Shown here: one piece after another, positions 39,405-48,374 of the stretch
How the letters are laid out: each line of letters begins with the position of its first letter
Numbering within the stretch: position 1 is the stretch's first letter
NCBI RefSeq assembly: GCF_900129215.1
Contig: NZ_FQUQ01000003.1
Coordinates: 576,101-640,100 of the forward strand
Length of the DNA stretch: 64,000 bases
Source of the DNA: Pedobacter caeni
GTDB taxonomy: Bacteria > Bacteroidota > Bacteroidia > Sphingobacteriales > Sphingobacteriaceae
Direction of reading: 5' to 3'
The notes under the pieces: model-generated
What the model was told of the DNA's origin: nothing
What the model saw: the letters and a program-made list of their open reading frames with translations, nothing else
Database searches by the model: none
Program-made: the position numbers and the translations under genes

Positions 39405-39872
39405 ATGATAATGAACGATTTAATGATACGCTGCGCTACCTTTAATGATATGGACAAACTTCTTGCTTTTGAGCAGGGGGTGATCAATGCCGAAAGACCA
39501 TTTGATCCTACATTAAAGGATGGCGATATCACTTACTATGATATTGATAAAATGATCAGCTCCCCGGAGATAGAGCTTCTCGTTGCGGAATTAGGTGGAG
39601 AAGTTGTTGGTTCGGGTTATGCAAGGATCGAAAAATCAAAGCCTTATCTTAGACATCCACAATATGCGTATTTAGGATTTATGTATGTTGATCCCAAATA
39701 CCGTGGCATGGGGCTGAACCAGAAAATAATTGAACGACTCAGTGAGTGGTCTGCTTCAAAAGGAATTACTGAGCTTCGCTTAGAAGTCTATCAAACCAAT
39801 GAACCGGCAATCAGGGCATATGAAAAAGCAGGTTTTGTAAGACATATCGTACTGATGAGAAAGGAAATATAA
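39405..39872 (+). CDS. GNAT family N-acetyltransferase
   Basis: An acetyltransferase of about 155 residues. Motif A is LGFMYVDPKYRGMGLNQKII and motif B is VYQTNEPAIRAYEKAGF. The start could be the ATG at 39405, 39411 or 39420; the last gives the common N-terminus MIRCATFNDM. The substrate is unknown. Confidence 0.85.
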   Translation: MIMNDLMIRCATFNDMDKLLAFEQGVINAERPFDPTLKDGDITYYDIDKMISSPEIELLVAELGGEVVGSGYARIEKSKPYLRHPQYAYLGFMYVDPKYRGMGLNQKIIERLSEWSASKGITELRLEVYQTNEPAIRAYEKAGFVRHIVLMRKEI

Positions 39873-39966
39873 ATACCTTGAAGGACGAATCGAACAAATG
39901 ATAAAAAAGGAGCCCCCCTGAAACAGAGAAAGCAAATCACCTTAAATCGATATTGGATACTTATTA

Positions 39967-40254
39967 TAAAGCCGGGGTGGAGGTTTGGCTAGGTTTCGCT
40001 TCAAAATTGGGATATTGTTGCTGGGAAGCTGGGGAATGGCAGCGGTCTGCCGGAAAACAAACTCACTTATTGCTGTTTCAGCATTTCATGCCGCTTATGA
40101 TGTTTATGCTGGTGTGGAAAGACCTTCTTTTTATTTTATGGTCATTCTGGCGGCCTTGTTTCTGATCTGGGTTCTGGCTGTTGTCTTTTACGATAAATTG
40201 AATAAAAACTCTGCTAAAAACTTTAATGGTATTGCTTTAAAGGAGTCAGTTTAA
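39967..40254 (+). pseudogene. C-terminal remnant of a CPBP (CAAX-type) intramembrane metalloprotease
   Basis: The open frame from the stop at 39967 to 40254 encodes about 95 residues. They look like the last two helices of a CPBP protease: RKTNSLIAVSAFHAAYDVYA carries the family's T-(G/N)-SL...H...D pattern, then a final helix FYFMVILAALFLIWVLAVVF. There is no ATG start, and the EExxxR motif part is missing both here and in the 95 bases upstream. It is probably a decayed gene. The alternative is a short expressed membrane peptide from the TTG at 39985. Confidence 0.5.
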
Positions 40255-40474
40255 ACGCCTCAAATTGACATTAAAGCTTTTCTTTCCGGTGGTTGCGGTA
40301 ACCATTCTGATCATACAAATCACAAAGAAGTGTCTATCTGTTATAAACTTAAATAATTACAGCATAAGAATGTTGGTGTAAGATGCGTTACTTAATAAAT
40401 TGAATAAAAAATGTCAATTCGCTGATGGGTTGAAACGGGAAGAATTGTGTTTCTTTATAGAATTAGAAAATAAA

Positions 40475-41155
40475 ATGAGAAGACGAGTCGGTACCATCCT
40501 AATTTTAATCCTGTTGATTATTGTGGGAAGTTATATCAGGAATGAGGTTTTTGGTCCTCCACATCAAAAGAATAAAGCTGTTGATAATGTAAAGAAAGTA
40601 GCTGATATAGCAGAGATGAAAAATGGAGATCTCATCTTTCAAACCTCTGTGTCCAGGCAAAGTAAAGCCATTCAGCAGGCCACACATTCTAAATACAGCC
40701 ATTGTGGAATTGTATATAAAGATGGAGCTGATTATTTTGTCTATGAGGCCATAGAGCCTGTCCGGCTCACCCCATTAAAGGAATGGATTGCCCGTGGAGC
40801 AGAAGGTCATTTTGCGATTAGAAGATTGAAAGATGCAGAAAAAGTGTTAACCCCTTCTGTGTTAAATAAAATGAGAATAGTTGGAGACCGCTTTAAAGGG
40901 AAACATTACGACCTTTATTTTGACTGGACAGACGACAGGATTTATTGTTCTGAACTCATTTGGAAAGTATATAAAGAAGCTACAGGTCTTGAACTGGGCA
41001 AGCTAGCGCAGCTAAAAGATTTTGACTTGAGCAGTGTCGCGGTAAAGGAGAAAATGAAAGAGCGGTATGGCAGCAAAATTCCAATGAATGAAACCGTGAT
41101 TTCTCCGGAAAGCATTTACAACAGTGAGTTACTGGAGACTGTAAAATTAAATTAA
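40475..41155 (+). CDS. YiiX-like permuted papain-fold enzyme
   Basis: A 226-residue protein with an N-terminal anchor helix (VGTILILILLIIVGSYI) and a permuted papain-like (YaeF/YiiX, NlpC-related) domain. The His is in YSHCGIVYKDG and the catalytic Cys in RIYCSELIWKVY; in this permuted fold the His precedes the Cys. It is likely a periplasmic amidase or peptidase acting on lipid or peptidoglycan amide bonds, but the substrate is not known. The ATG at 40475 is preferred to an upstream TTG. It lies 40 bases before the zinc-ribbon gene. Confidence 0.82.
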   Translation: MRRRVGTILILILLIIVGSYIRNEVFGPPHQKNKAVDNVKKVADIAEMKNGDLIFQTSVSRQSKAIQQATHSKYSHCGIVYKDGADYFVYEAIEPVRLTPLKEWIARGAEGHFAIRRLKDAEKVLTPSVLNKMRIVGDRFKGKHYDLYFDWTDDRIYCSELIWKVYKEATGLELGKLAQLKDFDLSSVAVKEKMKERYGSKIPMNETVISPESIYNSELLETVKLN

Positions 41156-41195
41156 GAACGTTTAAGAAGAAAAGTCCTCCGGGACAGGATAAATT

Positions 41196-42140
41196 ATGGA
41201 TAAATTACCTTGTAAAGAATGCGGGGCATTGATCCTCCCTGCTACATTTCAGAAAAACCATGGAAGTTGCAGGTTGTGCGCAGATGGGATAAAAAAAGAA
41301 ACATGTGAGGATTGTGGCAAAGAAGCAACGGTTTTATCAAATATTGATGGAAAACGAATTTGTATTAAATGTAATATGTCCAGAACGAAACCGACCACCG
41401 ATACATGGAAACAATCTTGTAGTATAGAAAAACATCCTTTTAAAATAGAGAGCCTGGAACTTAGTCCTTACCCCAATTTTGAAGATGTCTTCCTGGATAA
41501 AAAACTGGAGGGTTTTTTCTATCCTTTATGTTCAGTGCATTTTTCAGGAAAAGAAAACGATAAAAAGCATGTTTTTCATTTGGTCTCTTATAATGGACTT
41601 TGGCTTGATCAGGCGGAAGAATCTGCCGGATTAAATGAAGGATATTCTGCTTTTGAACTTAAAGATGGGAAATATGATTTTAAAGGGAATTTAAAATCCT
41701 TTAAAGGATATGCGGATATTCCTGATCTTTATCGCTTTCTTAAAGAGGATTTTGAACGTTCAGGTACTGAATATTTGAATACAGGTATGACAGAAGAGGA
41801 GTATGAAGACCAAGTTGCATCCCATTATACTAAACAATCCGAATCATTTGACCGTGCCTATTATATTTATACGTTTTTTAATTATGCGATTAAAAAGCTG
41901 AAACAATCCAGGAGGCAGGGAGCTGAAAATCTGTTTTCTGCTTTTAATACTACAGATTTTATTGCCGCAAGTGAAGAGCTTATTGTGAATGAGAAATATT
42001 TTGCATTTCCGGCAAATCTGGTCAATACGATCCCGTTGGGCGCTTGTTGGTCGTATGAATATGGAGTGGATGGTAACAATACCTTTGCTTTTTATGACCC
42101 CGAAAAATCCCTTGTTTATAATGTGAACCAATATTCGTAA
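41196..42140 (+). CDS. Hypothetical protein with two N-terminal zinc ribbons
   Basis: A 314-residue cytosolic protein with no family I recognise. The first 60 residues hold four CxxC pairs: Cys6/Cys9 and Cys25/Cys28, then Cys37/Cys40 and Cys56/Cys59. These make two probable zinc ribbons. The remainder is acidic and soluble, with FYPLCSVHFSG and a final domain around SYEYGVDGNNTFAFYDPEKS. It comes 28 bases before kptA on the same strand, so it is probably cotranscribed. A role in RNA binding or as an adaptor is a guess. Confidence 0.7.
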   Translation: MDKLPCKECGALILPATFQKNHGSCRLCADGIKKETCEDCGKEATVLSNIDGKRICIKCNMSRTKPTTDTWKQSCSIEKHPFKIESLELSPYPNFEDVFLDKKLEGFFYPLCSVHFSGKENDKKHVFHLVSYNGLWLDQAEESAGLNEGYSAFELKDGKYDFKGNLKSFKGYADIPDLYRFLKEDFERSGTEYLNTGMTEEEYEDQVASHYTKQSESFDRAYYIYTFFNYAIKKLKQSRRQGAENLFSAFNTTDFIAASEELIVNEKYFAFPANLVNTIPLGACWSYEYGVDGNNTFAFYDPEKSLVYNVNQYS

Positions 42141-42168
42141 ATCTGGCGATTATACATACTATTGAAAT

Positions 42169-42714
42169 ATGACAAGTGAAAAAGAAAATAAAAGAATCAG
42201 TAAGTTTCTCAGTTATGTGTTAAGGCACCATCCGGAGTTAATTGGCATTGAACTGGATGAAAATGGCTGGACTGATGTGTCTTTACTGATTCAAAAATTC
42301 AGAAAAACAGAACCAAAACTAGATCTGGAAATGCTCAGGCATATCGTCGATACAAATGCCAAGAAAAGATTCGGTTTTAATGAACAGCAAGATAAGATCA
42401 GGGCAAATCAGGGACATTCAGTGAAAATAGATTTGGGATATAGCCCACAGGAACCGCCTGAGGTCCTGTATCATGGAACAGGGACAAAGTTTGTAGATCT
42501 GATTAAAAGTTCAGGACTGGAGAAGCAAAGCAGGCATCATGTTCATTTGAGCCAGCATAAAGAAACCGCAATCAATGTCGGGCAAAGGCATGGAAAACCA
42601 TTTGTATTTGAAGTATTATCCGGGCAAATGTACCGGGACAATTATGAGTTTTTTTTATCAGACAATGAGGTATGGCTTACCGACCATGTACCTGCGAAAT
42701 ATTTAAAGGATTAA
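42169..42714 (+). CDS. kptA: RNA 2'-phosphotransferase (Tpt1/KptA)
   Basis: A 181-residue enzyme that moves an internal or terminal RNA 2'-phosphate to NAD, giving ADP-ribose 1'',2''-cyclic phosphate and nicotinamide. The Arg19-His20-His21 motif (LSYVLRHHPE) is intact, as are the segments ANQGHSVKID, LYHGTGTKF and HHVHLSQHKETA. In eukaryotes it acts in tRNA splicing; its bacterial RNA substrate is unknown. The macro-domain gene starts three bases after its stop, so the two are coupled. Confidence 0.94.
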   Translation: MTSEKENKRISKFLSYVLRHHPELIGIELDENGWTDVSLLIQKFRKTEPKLDLEMLRHIVDTNAKKRFGFNEQQDKIRANQGHSVKIDLGYSPQEPPEVLYHGTGTKFVDLIKSSGLEKQSRHHVHLSQHKETAINVGQRHGKPFVFEVLSGQMYRDNYEFFLSDNEVWLTDHVPAKYLKD

Positions 42715-42717
42715 GTA

Positions 42718-43188
42718 ATGAAAGATATAGTATACCTGAAGGGAGATGCGACCGATCCAAAAGCGGAGGGAAACAAAATTATCGTTCACATCTGTAATGA
42801 CATTGGTGGTTGGGGGAAAGGCTTTGTTATGGCGATTTCCAGACGCTGGAAGTTACCTGAGCAAAGCTATCGGAACTGGTACAAATCAAAAGAAAACTTT
42901 TCTCTGGGGGCAGTTCAATTTGTTCAGGTGGAAAGTGATATGTGGATAGCGAACATCATTGGACAGCATAAAATCAATAAAGATGAACAGGGAAATGCAC
43001 CCATTCGTTATGATGCAGTATTAGCCGGTTTGGATAAAGTAGCTGCATTTGCGGCCGAAAATAGCGCGACAGTACATATGCCAAGGATTGGATGTGGCCT
43101 TGCGGGTGGTAAATGGGAAGAGATGGAGCCACTGCTGATTTCGGCAATTGCAAGTAAAGATGTATTAATAACGGTTTATGATTTTTAA
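42718..43188 (+). CDS. Macro-domain protein (ADP-ribose derivative binding or hydrolysis, Poa1/TARG1-like)
   Basis: A 156-residue single macro domain. Ligand loops are VHICNDIGGWGKGFVMAI (loop 1) and MPRIGCGLAGGKWEEM (loop 2). The size and the GWGKG loop resemble the Poa1p and TARG1 branch, which acts on ADP-ribose 1''-phosphate or on ADP-ribosyl glutamate. Placed three bases after kptA, it probably processes the ADP-ribose phosphate that KptA releases. This link is inferred from context. A role in reversing ADP-ribosylation is the alternative. Confidence 0.9.
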   Translation: MKDIVYLKGDATDPKAEGNKIIVHICNDIGGWGKGFVMAISRRWKLPEQSYRNWYKSKENFSLGAVQFVQVESDMWIANIIGQHKINKDEQGNAPIRYDAVLAGLDKVAAFAAENSATVHMPRIGCGLAGGKWEEMEPLLISAIASKDVLITVYDF

Positions 43189-43279
43189 TTTATATAAGTA
43201 GATTGATCTCTTGGGTTTTAACTTTTTTTGTTGTTATCTTCAAAGTAATAACAATCGCAACAGTTAACTGATAAAAGCC

Positions 43280-43756
43280 ATGAGAAATATCCCAACTTTA
43301 TATGAATGGGCGGGTGATATGCAAACCTTTGAAGTGTTATTCAGCACGTTTTATGAAAAGGTTTTAAAAGATGATTTACTAGGTATGGTCTTTGAAAATA
43401 TGTCGCCTGAACATGTCAGTCATGTTGCTCATTTTGTGGCAGAAGTTTTTGGTGGGCCAAAGCTGTATTCTACTGAAGATGGAGGAAGTCATGCCCAGAT
43501 GGTAGGACACCATATCGGCAAAATGCTGACAGAAGAGAAACGCCAGCGATGGGTTCATCTTTTATTGCAAAGTGCGGATGAAGCAGGCCTGAAAAGTGAT
43601 CCCGAATTTCGTTCTGCCTTTGTGGGCTATCTGGAATGGGGGACAAGGATTGCAGTGATCAACTCCGTTCTCACTGAGAACCCCATGAACCTGGAGGAAC
43701 CTATGCCGAAATGGGGTTGGGGAGAGACCGGAGGACCGTATATACCAGAAGAGTAA
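43280..43756 (+). CDS. Group II truncated hemoglobin
   Basis: A 158-residue 2-on-2 globin. The first helix is FEVLFSTFYEKVLKD. The haem-binding proximal His is in SHAQMVGHHIGKMLT, and the C-terminal half has RQRWVHLLLQSADEAGL and MPKWGWGETGGPY, typical of group II. The group carries O2 or detoxifies NO. It lies 91 bases after the macro gene, and a lipoprotein gene follows after 18 bases. Confidence 0.88.
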   Translation: MRNIPTLYEWAGDMQTFEVLFSTFYEKVLKDDLLGMVFENMSPEHVSHVAHFVAEVFGGPKLYSTEDGGSHAQMVGHHIGKMLTEEKRQRWVHLLLQSADEAGLKSDPEFRSAFVGYLEWGTRIAVINSVLTENPMNLEEPMPKWGWGETGGPYIPEE

Positions 43757-43774
43757 GGAAAAAAACAACACCTC

Positions 43775-44365
43775 ATGAAAAACATAAACTATATCCTATT
43801 AATTTCTTTAATCATGGTGGCATCCTGTACGCCTAAAACGGAAAACAACCCAGCACAAACACCAGAGGCACTTCAGGATGACTATTCCAGTTTAAAAAGA
43901 TCAAAAGGAGATTTGGTAGACGAGCTTTATCAGGAGCTTTTAAAACGCGATTCTGTTTTAAAAACACTGGCTGAAAATCTTAACGGATTTAGATCTGATT
44001 CATTAGAAGCAATAAAACCATTCTATAATTATCTTGATAAATCTGAAAATTATTATGCTGCTGTGAACAGACGGGCAAAAGGAATCAAAGATAGTTTGTT
44101 GATGAAAAGTATGCAATCGTTAATTGCCAGTCACCAAAAAGCATATAAAAGCAGAACGGCCGAATTGAATTCATTGTTAGATACTATTACACATCATAAT
44201 GCTCAGCTAAATGACAACCATGATGCATTGAAAATTGCGAAGACGCTGCCAATGATTGAAAAATATCAAAAGGAAAATCAGCCAAATAAAAACGAGCTTA
44301 AAAAATTAATCGGTCAGCAGGAAAAAATGCTGAAACAAATGAAGGACTTATTGGCAAAACCCTGA
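43775..44365 (+). CDS. Lipoprotein of unknown function, helical
   Basis: A 196-residue protein with a lipoprotein signal: hydrophobic LLISLIMVASC with the lipid-modified Cys at residue 18. The mature part is almost all helix and charged (SVLKTLAENLNGFRSDSLEA; LKKLIGQQEKMLKQMKDLL), probably a coiled coil. I do not recognise the family. It lies 18 bases after the globin gene and 56 bases before the membrane helicase gene, so a functional link is possible but unproven. Confidence 0.72.
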   Translation: MKNINYILLISLIMVASCTPKTENNPAQTPEALQDDYSSLKRSKGDLVDELYQELLKRDSVLKTLAENLNGFRSDSLEAIKPFYNYLDKSENYYAAVNRRAKGIKDSLLMKSMQSLIASHQKAYKSRTAELNSLLDTITHHNAQLNDNHDALKIAKTLPMIEKYQKENQPNKNELKKLIGQQEKMLKQMKDLLAKP

Positions 44366-44421
44366 AAAAATGTTTCCGCATAAAGAATACATAAAAAGAT
44401 GATAAAACCAAAAAATACACC

Positions 44422-47157
44422 TTGATCAATTTTCCTGAAGAAACAAAATTTAAATACAGTTGGAGGAAGTACCAGCAAAAGGTACTTGATGGATTAGACG
44501 ATCATTTACAGGACAGACATTTACATGTAATTGCACCTCCAGGCTCAGGTAAAACTGTGTTGGGGCTGGAGGTCGCTTTAAGGTTAAATCAACCAACCTT
44601 AATTCTGGCTCCCACTATTGCCATTAGAAATCAGTGGATTCAGCGATTCTGTGAGCTGTTTCTTCAGACACACCTCGTTCCCGACTGGATTTCGAAAGAT
44701 ATCCGTAATCCGAAGTTTTTAACCATTGTCACTTATCAGGGACTTCATGCGGCTTGTAATTACCAACCGATGCTGGAAGTAGAAGCGGAAGCGGAATCTG
44801 AGGAGGAACAAGAACCTGAAGAAGAAGTTGTTAAGAAGAACGCTAATCAGAACCTTGGCAAAATTATCAGTGGGCTCAAAGCACAGCAGGTGAAAACGAT
44901 TGTTGTTGATGAAGCCCATCATTTGCAAAATGAATGGTGGTATACCTTAACAAAGGTTAAGCAAGGACTTGATCCTATAATCGTGGGCTTAACAGCTACA
45001 CCACCTTACGACGTGACACCAAATGAATGGCAGCGTTACTTAGAACTCAACGGCCCTGTAGATATAGAGATTGCAGTCCCTGAACTGATCATTGAAGGCG
45101 ATCTGTGCCCCCATCAGGATTATGTTTTCTTTACGCTTCCTACATTGGAAGAAAATGAAAGTATCAATGATTTCAGGAATAACGTAGCCAGACTCTTTGG
45201 GGAGTTAAAAAATGATGAAACCTTAATCAGAGCCATTTCAGCGCACCCGGCATGGTTAAATCCGGCTGAAAATCTGGAATGGATTTATAGTAACATCTCC
45301 TTTTACTCTGCGACTTTGATTTTTCTACATTCAAATGGGCTGGCAATTACAGAGGCACACCTGGAAGTGATTGGAGAGAAACAATTGGAAGTCCCTGCCT
45401 TTGATTATAGCTGGATCGAAGTTCTGCTTGACTTTTACCTCTATAAAGAACCAGAACATTTTAAGGAATTTGAAGAACACCGCAAAAACCTGGAGAACAG
45501 GCTAAGAAGATCCGGAGCCCTGGAAAGAAGGCAGGTCAATTTTAAACACAATAAAAAAGTAACAGGTTTTTTGACCTCCAGTATCAGCAAGTTAAATGGA
45601 ATTAAACAAATTGTTGATTTCGAGTATCGTAGTCTTGGAGCAGCATTACGCCTGGTCATCCTCTCTGATTTTATCAGGAAGGAGTTTTATCTCACATCGA
45701 CTGAAAACAATGTTGATCTTAATAAAATAGGAGTCATTCCCATCTTTGAAAAACTTAGGCGCGATAATTCCTCCGGATTGAAAATCGGAGTGTTGACGGG
45801 CTCAATGGTCATTATTCCGAAATCTGCTTACCCTGCATTTGAAGAAAAGGCGAAGAAATCAGGGATAGGAAATGTGAATTGCACTCCCGTTCCATTTGAT
45901 GCGAACTATATCTTAATCAACCAGACGGATCAATTAAGTCATGAGCTGGTCCATATCATTACCCAGATCTTTCAAAAAGGGGAGATTGAAGTGCTGATTG
46001 GAACAAAATCATTGCTTGGAGAAGGCTGGGATGCCCCGGCAATCAATGCCTTAATCTTGGCAAGTTTTATCGGTTCTTTTGTGCTCTCCAATCAAATGAG
46101 AGGACGTGCCATCAGAACACAAAACGGCAATAAGGATAAAACAGGAAATATCTGGCACCTGGTCTGTATAGACCCGACTTCTTTCAATGGAGGAGATGAT
46201 TTCGATTTGTTAAAGAGAAGGTTCAGGAGTTTTGTTGGGGTTTCATTTAAAGAGGAACCCGCGATAGAAAATGGAGCAGGAAGATTAAATATTCCCCTTA
46301 ACATTCACCTGAAGAAAGAAATTGAAGCGAAGAATACTGAGACTTTTAGCTTTGCAGGGGACAGAAATTCGCTGAAAGAGCGCTGGCGACTGGCCTTGCA
46401 GTCCGGGGTAAACCTGGTGGAAGAAATCAAGATCCCCTTTGCTGAGAAAAGACCGTTTAAAGGAATCAGTAAGATGTACTGGAACAGGACGCTGCGGTAT
46501 TTAATCTCCATGCTTGGCTTCAGCATCATCAGCTTTCTTTTTGAGTTTCCGGGATACCTGCTCCGTGCAGGAAGAAACATCAGGTCGATGAATGATTTCT
46601 TCCTTGTGTTGGGTGGCTTTGCTGCAGTAGGCTTCTTTGTACTGGGTAGTCTTGCCTTTAAAACATTTAAGCTCTACCTTAAATACAGAGACATCTCTAA
46701 AGACATTCAGGAGATTGGAGATGTTTTACTGAAAACACTGATTCATGCAGGGATATTTAAAACTGATCCTGCAAAATTACAGGTACAATCTTCTGTGGAT
46801 GAATTGGGTGCAGTATATTCCCATCTGGAAGGCGGTACTGCTTTCGAAAAATCTACATTTATCAATGCCCTGGTAGAAATCATAGGGCCCATAGATAATC
46901 CAAGATATGTGATCGTCAGAAAAAGTAATTTTATGTCTTTTAGGAAACAGGAGGATTTCCACTCTGTTCCGGAGGTGATTGGAAGAAAGAAAGAGTTTGC
47001 CCTATACTTTAGAAACCTATGGGAAGTAACAGTAGGCTCCTGCGATCTGATCTATACGCGTACAATGGAAGGCCGGAGGTTATTGTTGAAGTCAAGAGTG
47101 AACGCTTTGGCGGCTCAGTTTGACGAAAAGGTGGAGCAGGTGAATAAATGGAGGTAA
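44422..47157 (+). CDS. Superfamily 2 DEAD/DEAH-type helicase with C-terminal membrane helices
   Basis: A 911-residue protein. Helicase core: Walker A APPGSGKT (residues 38-45), Ia LILAPTIAIRNQW, an acidic insert at 119-136, II VVDEAHH (161-167), III LTATPP (190-195), and VI QMRGRAIR at about 558. The helical insert between the RecA domains is large (about residues 240-460). Two membrane helices follow at about 692-715 (SMLGFSIISFLFEFPGYLL) and 726-748. The C-terminal 160 residues are not recognised. No in-frame ATG precedes the core, so TTG at 44422 is the likely start. The function is unknown. Confidence 0.82.
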   Translation: MINFPEETKFKYSWRKYQQKVLDGLDDHLQDRHLHVIAPPGSGKTVLGLEVALRLNQPTLILAPTIAIRNQWIQRFCELFLQTHLVPDWISKDIRNPKFLTIVTYQGLHAACNYQPMLEVEAEAESEEEQEPEEEVVKKNANQNLGKIISGLKAQQVKTIVVDEAHHLQNEWWYTLTKVKQGLDPIIVGLTATPPYDVTPNEWQRYLELNGPVDIEIAVPELIIEGDLCPHQDYVFFTLPTLEENESINDFRNNVARLFGELKNDETLIRAISAHPAWLNPAENLEWIYSNISFYSATLIFLHSNGLAITEAHLEVIGEKQLEVPAFDYSWIEVLLDFYLYKEPEHFKEFEEHRKNLENRLRRSGALERRQVNFKHNKKVTGFLTSSISKLNGIKQIVDFEYRSLGAALRLVILSDFIRKEFYLTSTENNVDLNKIGVIPIFEKLRRDNSSGLKIGVLTGSMVIIPKSAYPAFEEKAKKSGIGNVNCTPVPFDANYILINQTDQLSHELVHIITQIFQKGEIEVLIGTKSLLGEGWDAPAINALILASFIGSFVLSNQMRGRAIRTQNGNKDKTGNIWHLVCIDPTSFNGGDDFDLLKRRFRSFVGVSFKEEPAIENGAGRLNIPLNIHLKKEIEAKNTETFSFAGDRNSLKERWRLALQSGVNLVEEIKIPFAEKRPFKGISKMYWNRTLRYLISMLGFSIISFLFEFPGYLLRAGRNIRSMNDFFLVLGGFAAVGFFVLGSLAFKTFKLYLKYRDISKDIQEIGDVLLKTLIHAGIFKTDPAKLQVQSSVDELGAVYSHLEGGTAFEKSTFINALVEIIGPIDNPRYVIVRKSNFMSFRKQEDFHSVPEVIGRKKEFALYFRNLWEVTVGSCDLIYTRTMEGRRLLLKSRVNALAAQFDEKVEQVNKWR

Positions 47158-47160
47158 ATG

Positions 47161-47192
47161 TTTGGAACAGGCAGATTTCTGCCTGCTCCAAA
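47161..47192. terminator. Hairpin between the convergent helicase and TlpA genes
   Basis: TTTGGAACAGGCAG (47161-47174) pairs with CTGCCTGCTCCAAA (47179-47192) across an ATTT loop with one mismatch. It lacks a clear T-run, so it may act as a weak terminator or an mRNA end. Confidence 0.6.
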
Positions 47193-47205
47193 CAGAACAC
47201 AATAG

Positions 47206-48366
47206 CTATTTGATCAACTGAGCTAGTTTTTTAGCAAGGTCTTCCCCGCGGAGGTTGCTGGCAATAATGACCCCATTAGGATCAATCAGGAAATTTTGCG
47301 GGATTGCTGTGATCGCGTAAAATCCTGCAGCCTGGTTTTTCCAACCTAGCAAATCGCTTACCTGTGTCCATGGCAAGGCATCATCTTTGACCGCTTTTAA
47401 CCAGTTTTCTTTTTTGTCATCCAGCGAAACAGCAAGGATATCGAAGTTTTTATCTTTAAACTGGTTGTAGGCCTTTAAAACATTTGGATTCTCTGCGCGA
47501 CAAGGGCCACACCAGCTTGCCCAGAAGTCCAGCAACACATATTTTCCCTTAAATGAACTTAAAGAAACCATTTTTCCGGTTACATCAGGCTGACTGAAAT
47601 CCATGGCTTTTACGCCAACGGCCGTTTTCTTCACTATATCCAGTTTTTTTGCCATGGCCTTGCCATTTTCTGTACCCCTTAACCGGGCACTGAGGCTATT
47701 GAACAGGGGTTCAAAGGTTTTTGGTCTGATGATTCCGCCTCTTTGCTGCACAAGGTCAAAGCTGACGTAAGAGTCCGGATGAGATTTGATAAACGCGATT
47801 TCTTTCTCCTCTCCTTTTGCACTCAATGGCCCCATCAGCTTCTGGATTTCCTGGAGACGCTTAATGGTGTCCATTCCTTTTCCTTGGGTTCTCACGAGTA
47901 TGGGAATCATTTCTTCTCTCAAAGGGATTGCCAGGTCGGTTTCCGGTTTTAATAAGGCAATAAGTGCAAGATATTCTGACTGTGTTTTCCCTCCTGTAAT
48001 CAGTGCTTTTTTTGCTGTTGAGGCCCCTGTTATGAAGATCGTTCCCTTGTCCAGAAAGAAGTCCTGTTCGTCTCTCCTCAACATGGCCTCGATAAATGAA
48101 ATCGAAGGATCTGAGGTAAGCGTCTTAAGGCCAATGGATGCCTTTATTGGCTCATTCCCAATCTGTCCTTTGAAACTGAAATCTCCATTTTTTGTGATTG
48201 CAGAATCTATCATTCTCTTGCTGTTCAGTCTGTAATTTAAAAAGACTTTCATGTCTTCTTTTAAGTTGCTGAACTTTCCATTTATGGAAAAGTTATTTTG
48301 TGCGTTTGCGGTAAAAGCCAACAGGCTGATGCCGGCGATCAGATAGCTTATTCTTTTCATGATCAT
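47206..48366 (-). CDS. Exported TlpA-like thiol-disulfide oxidoreductase with DUF4369-like domain
   Basis: A 386-residue periplasmic protein. It has a signal peptide (ISYLIAGISLLAFTANAQ), a DUF4369-type beta domain, a helical linker and a thioredoxin fold with LLDFWASWCGPCRAENPN. The cis-Pro is in YAITAIPQNFLIDP. It probably reduces disulfides or acts as a redox partner for the SusC/D system. It is 8 bases downstream of a paralogue and is the last gene of this operon. The start could be the ATG at 48366 or at 48360. Confidence 0.88.
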   Translation of the reverse strand: MIMKRISYLIAGISLLAFTANAQNNFSINGKFSNLKEDMKVFLNYRLNSKRMIDSAITKNGDFSFKGQIGNEPIKASIGLKTLTSDPSISFIEAMLRRDEQDFFLDKGTIFITGASTAKKALITGGKTQSEYLALIALLKPETDLAIPLREEMIPILVRTQGKGMDTIKRLQEIQKLMGPLSAKGEEKEIAFIKSHPDSYVSFDLVQQRGGIIRPKTFEPLFNSLSARLRGTENGKAMAKKLDIVKKTAVGVKAMDFSQPDVTGKMVSLSSFKGKYVLLDFWASWCGPCRAENPNVLKAYNQFKDKNFDILAVSLDDKKENWLKAVKDDALPWTQVSDLLGWKNQAAGFYAITAIPQNFLIDPNGVIIASNLRGEDLAKKLAQLIK

Positions 48367-48374
48367 TGTTTATG

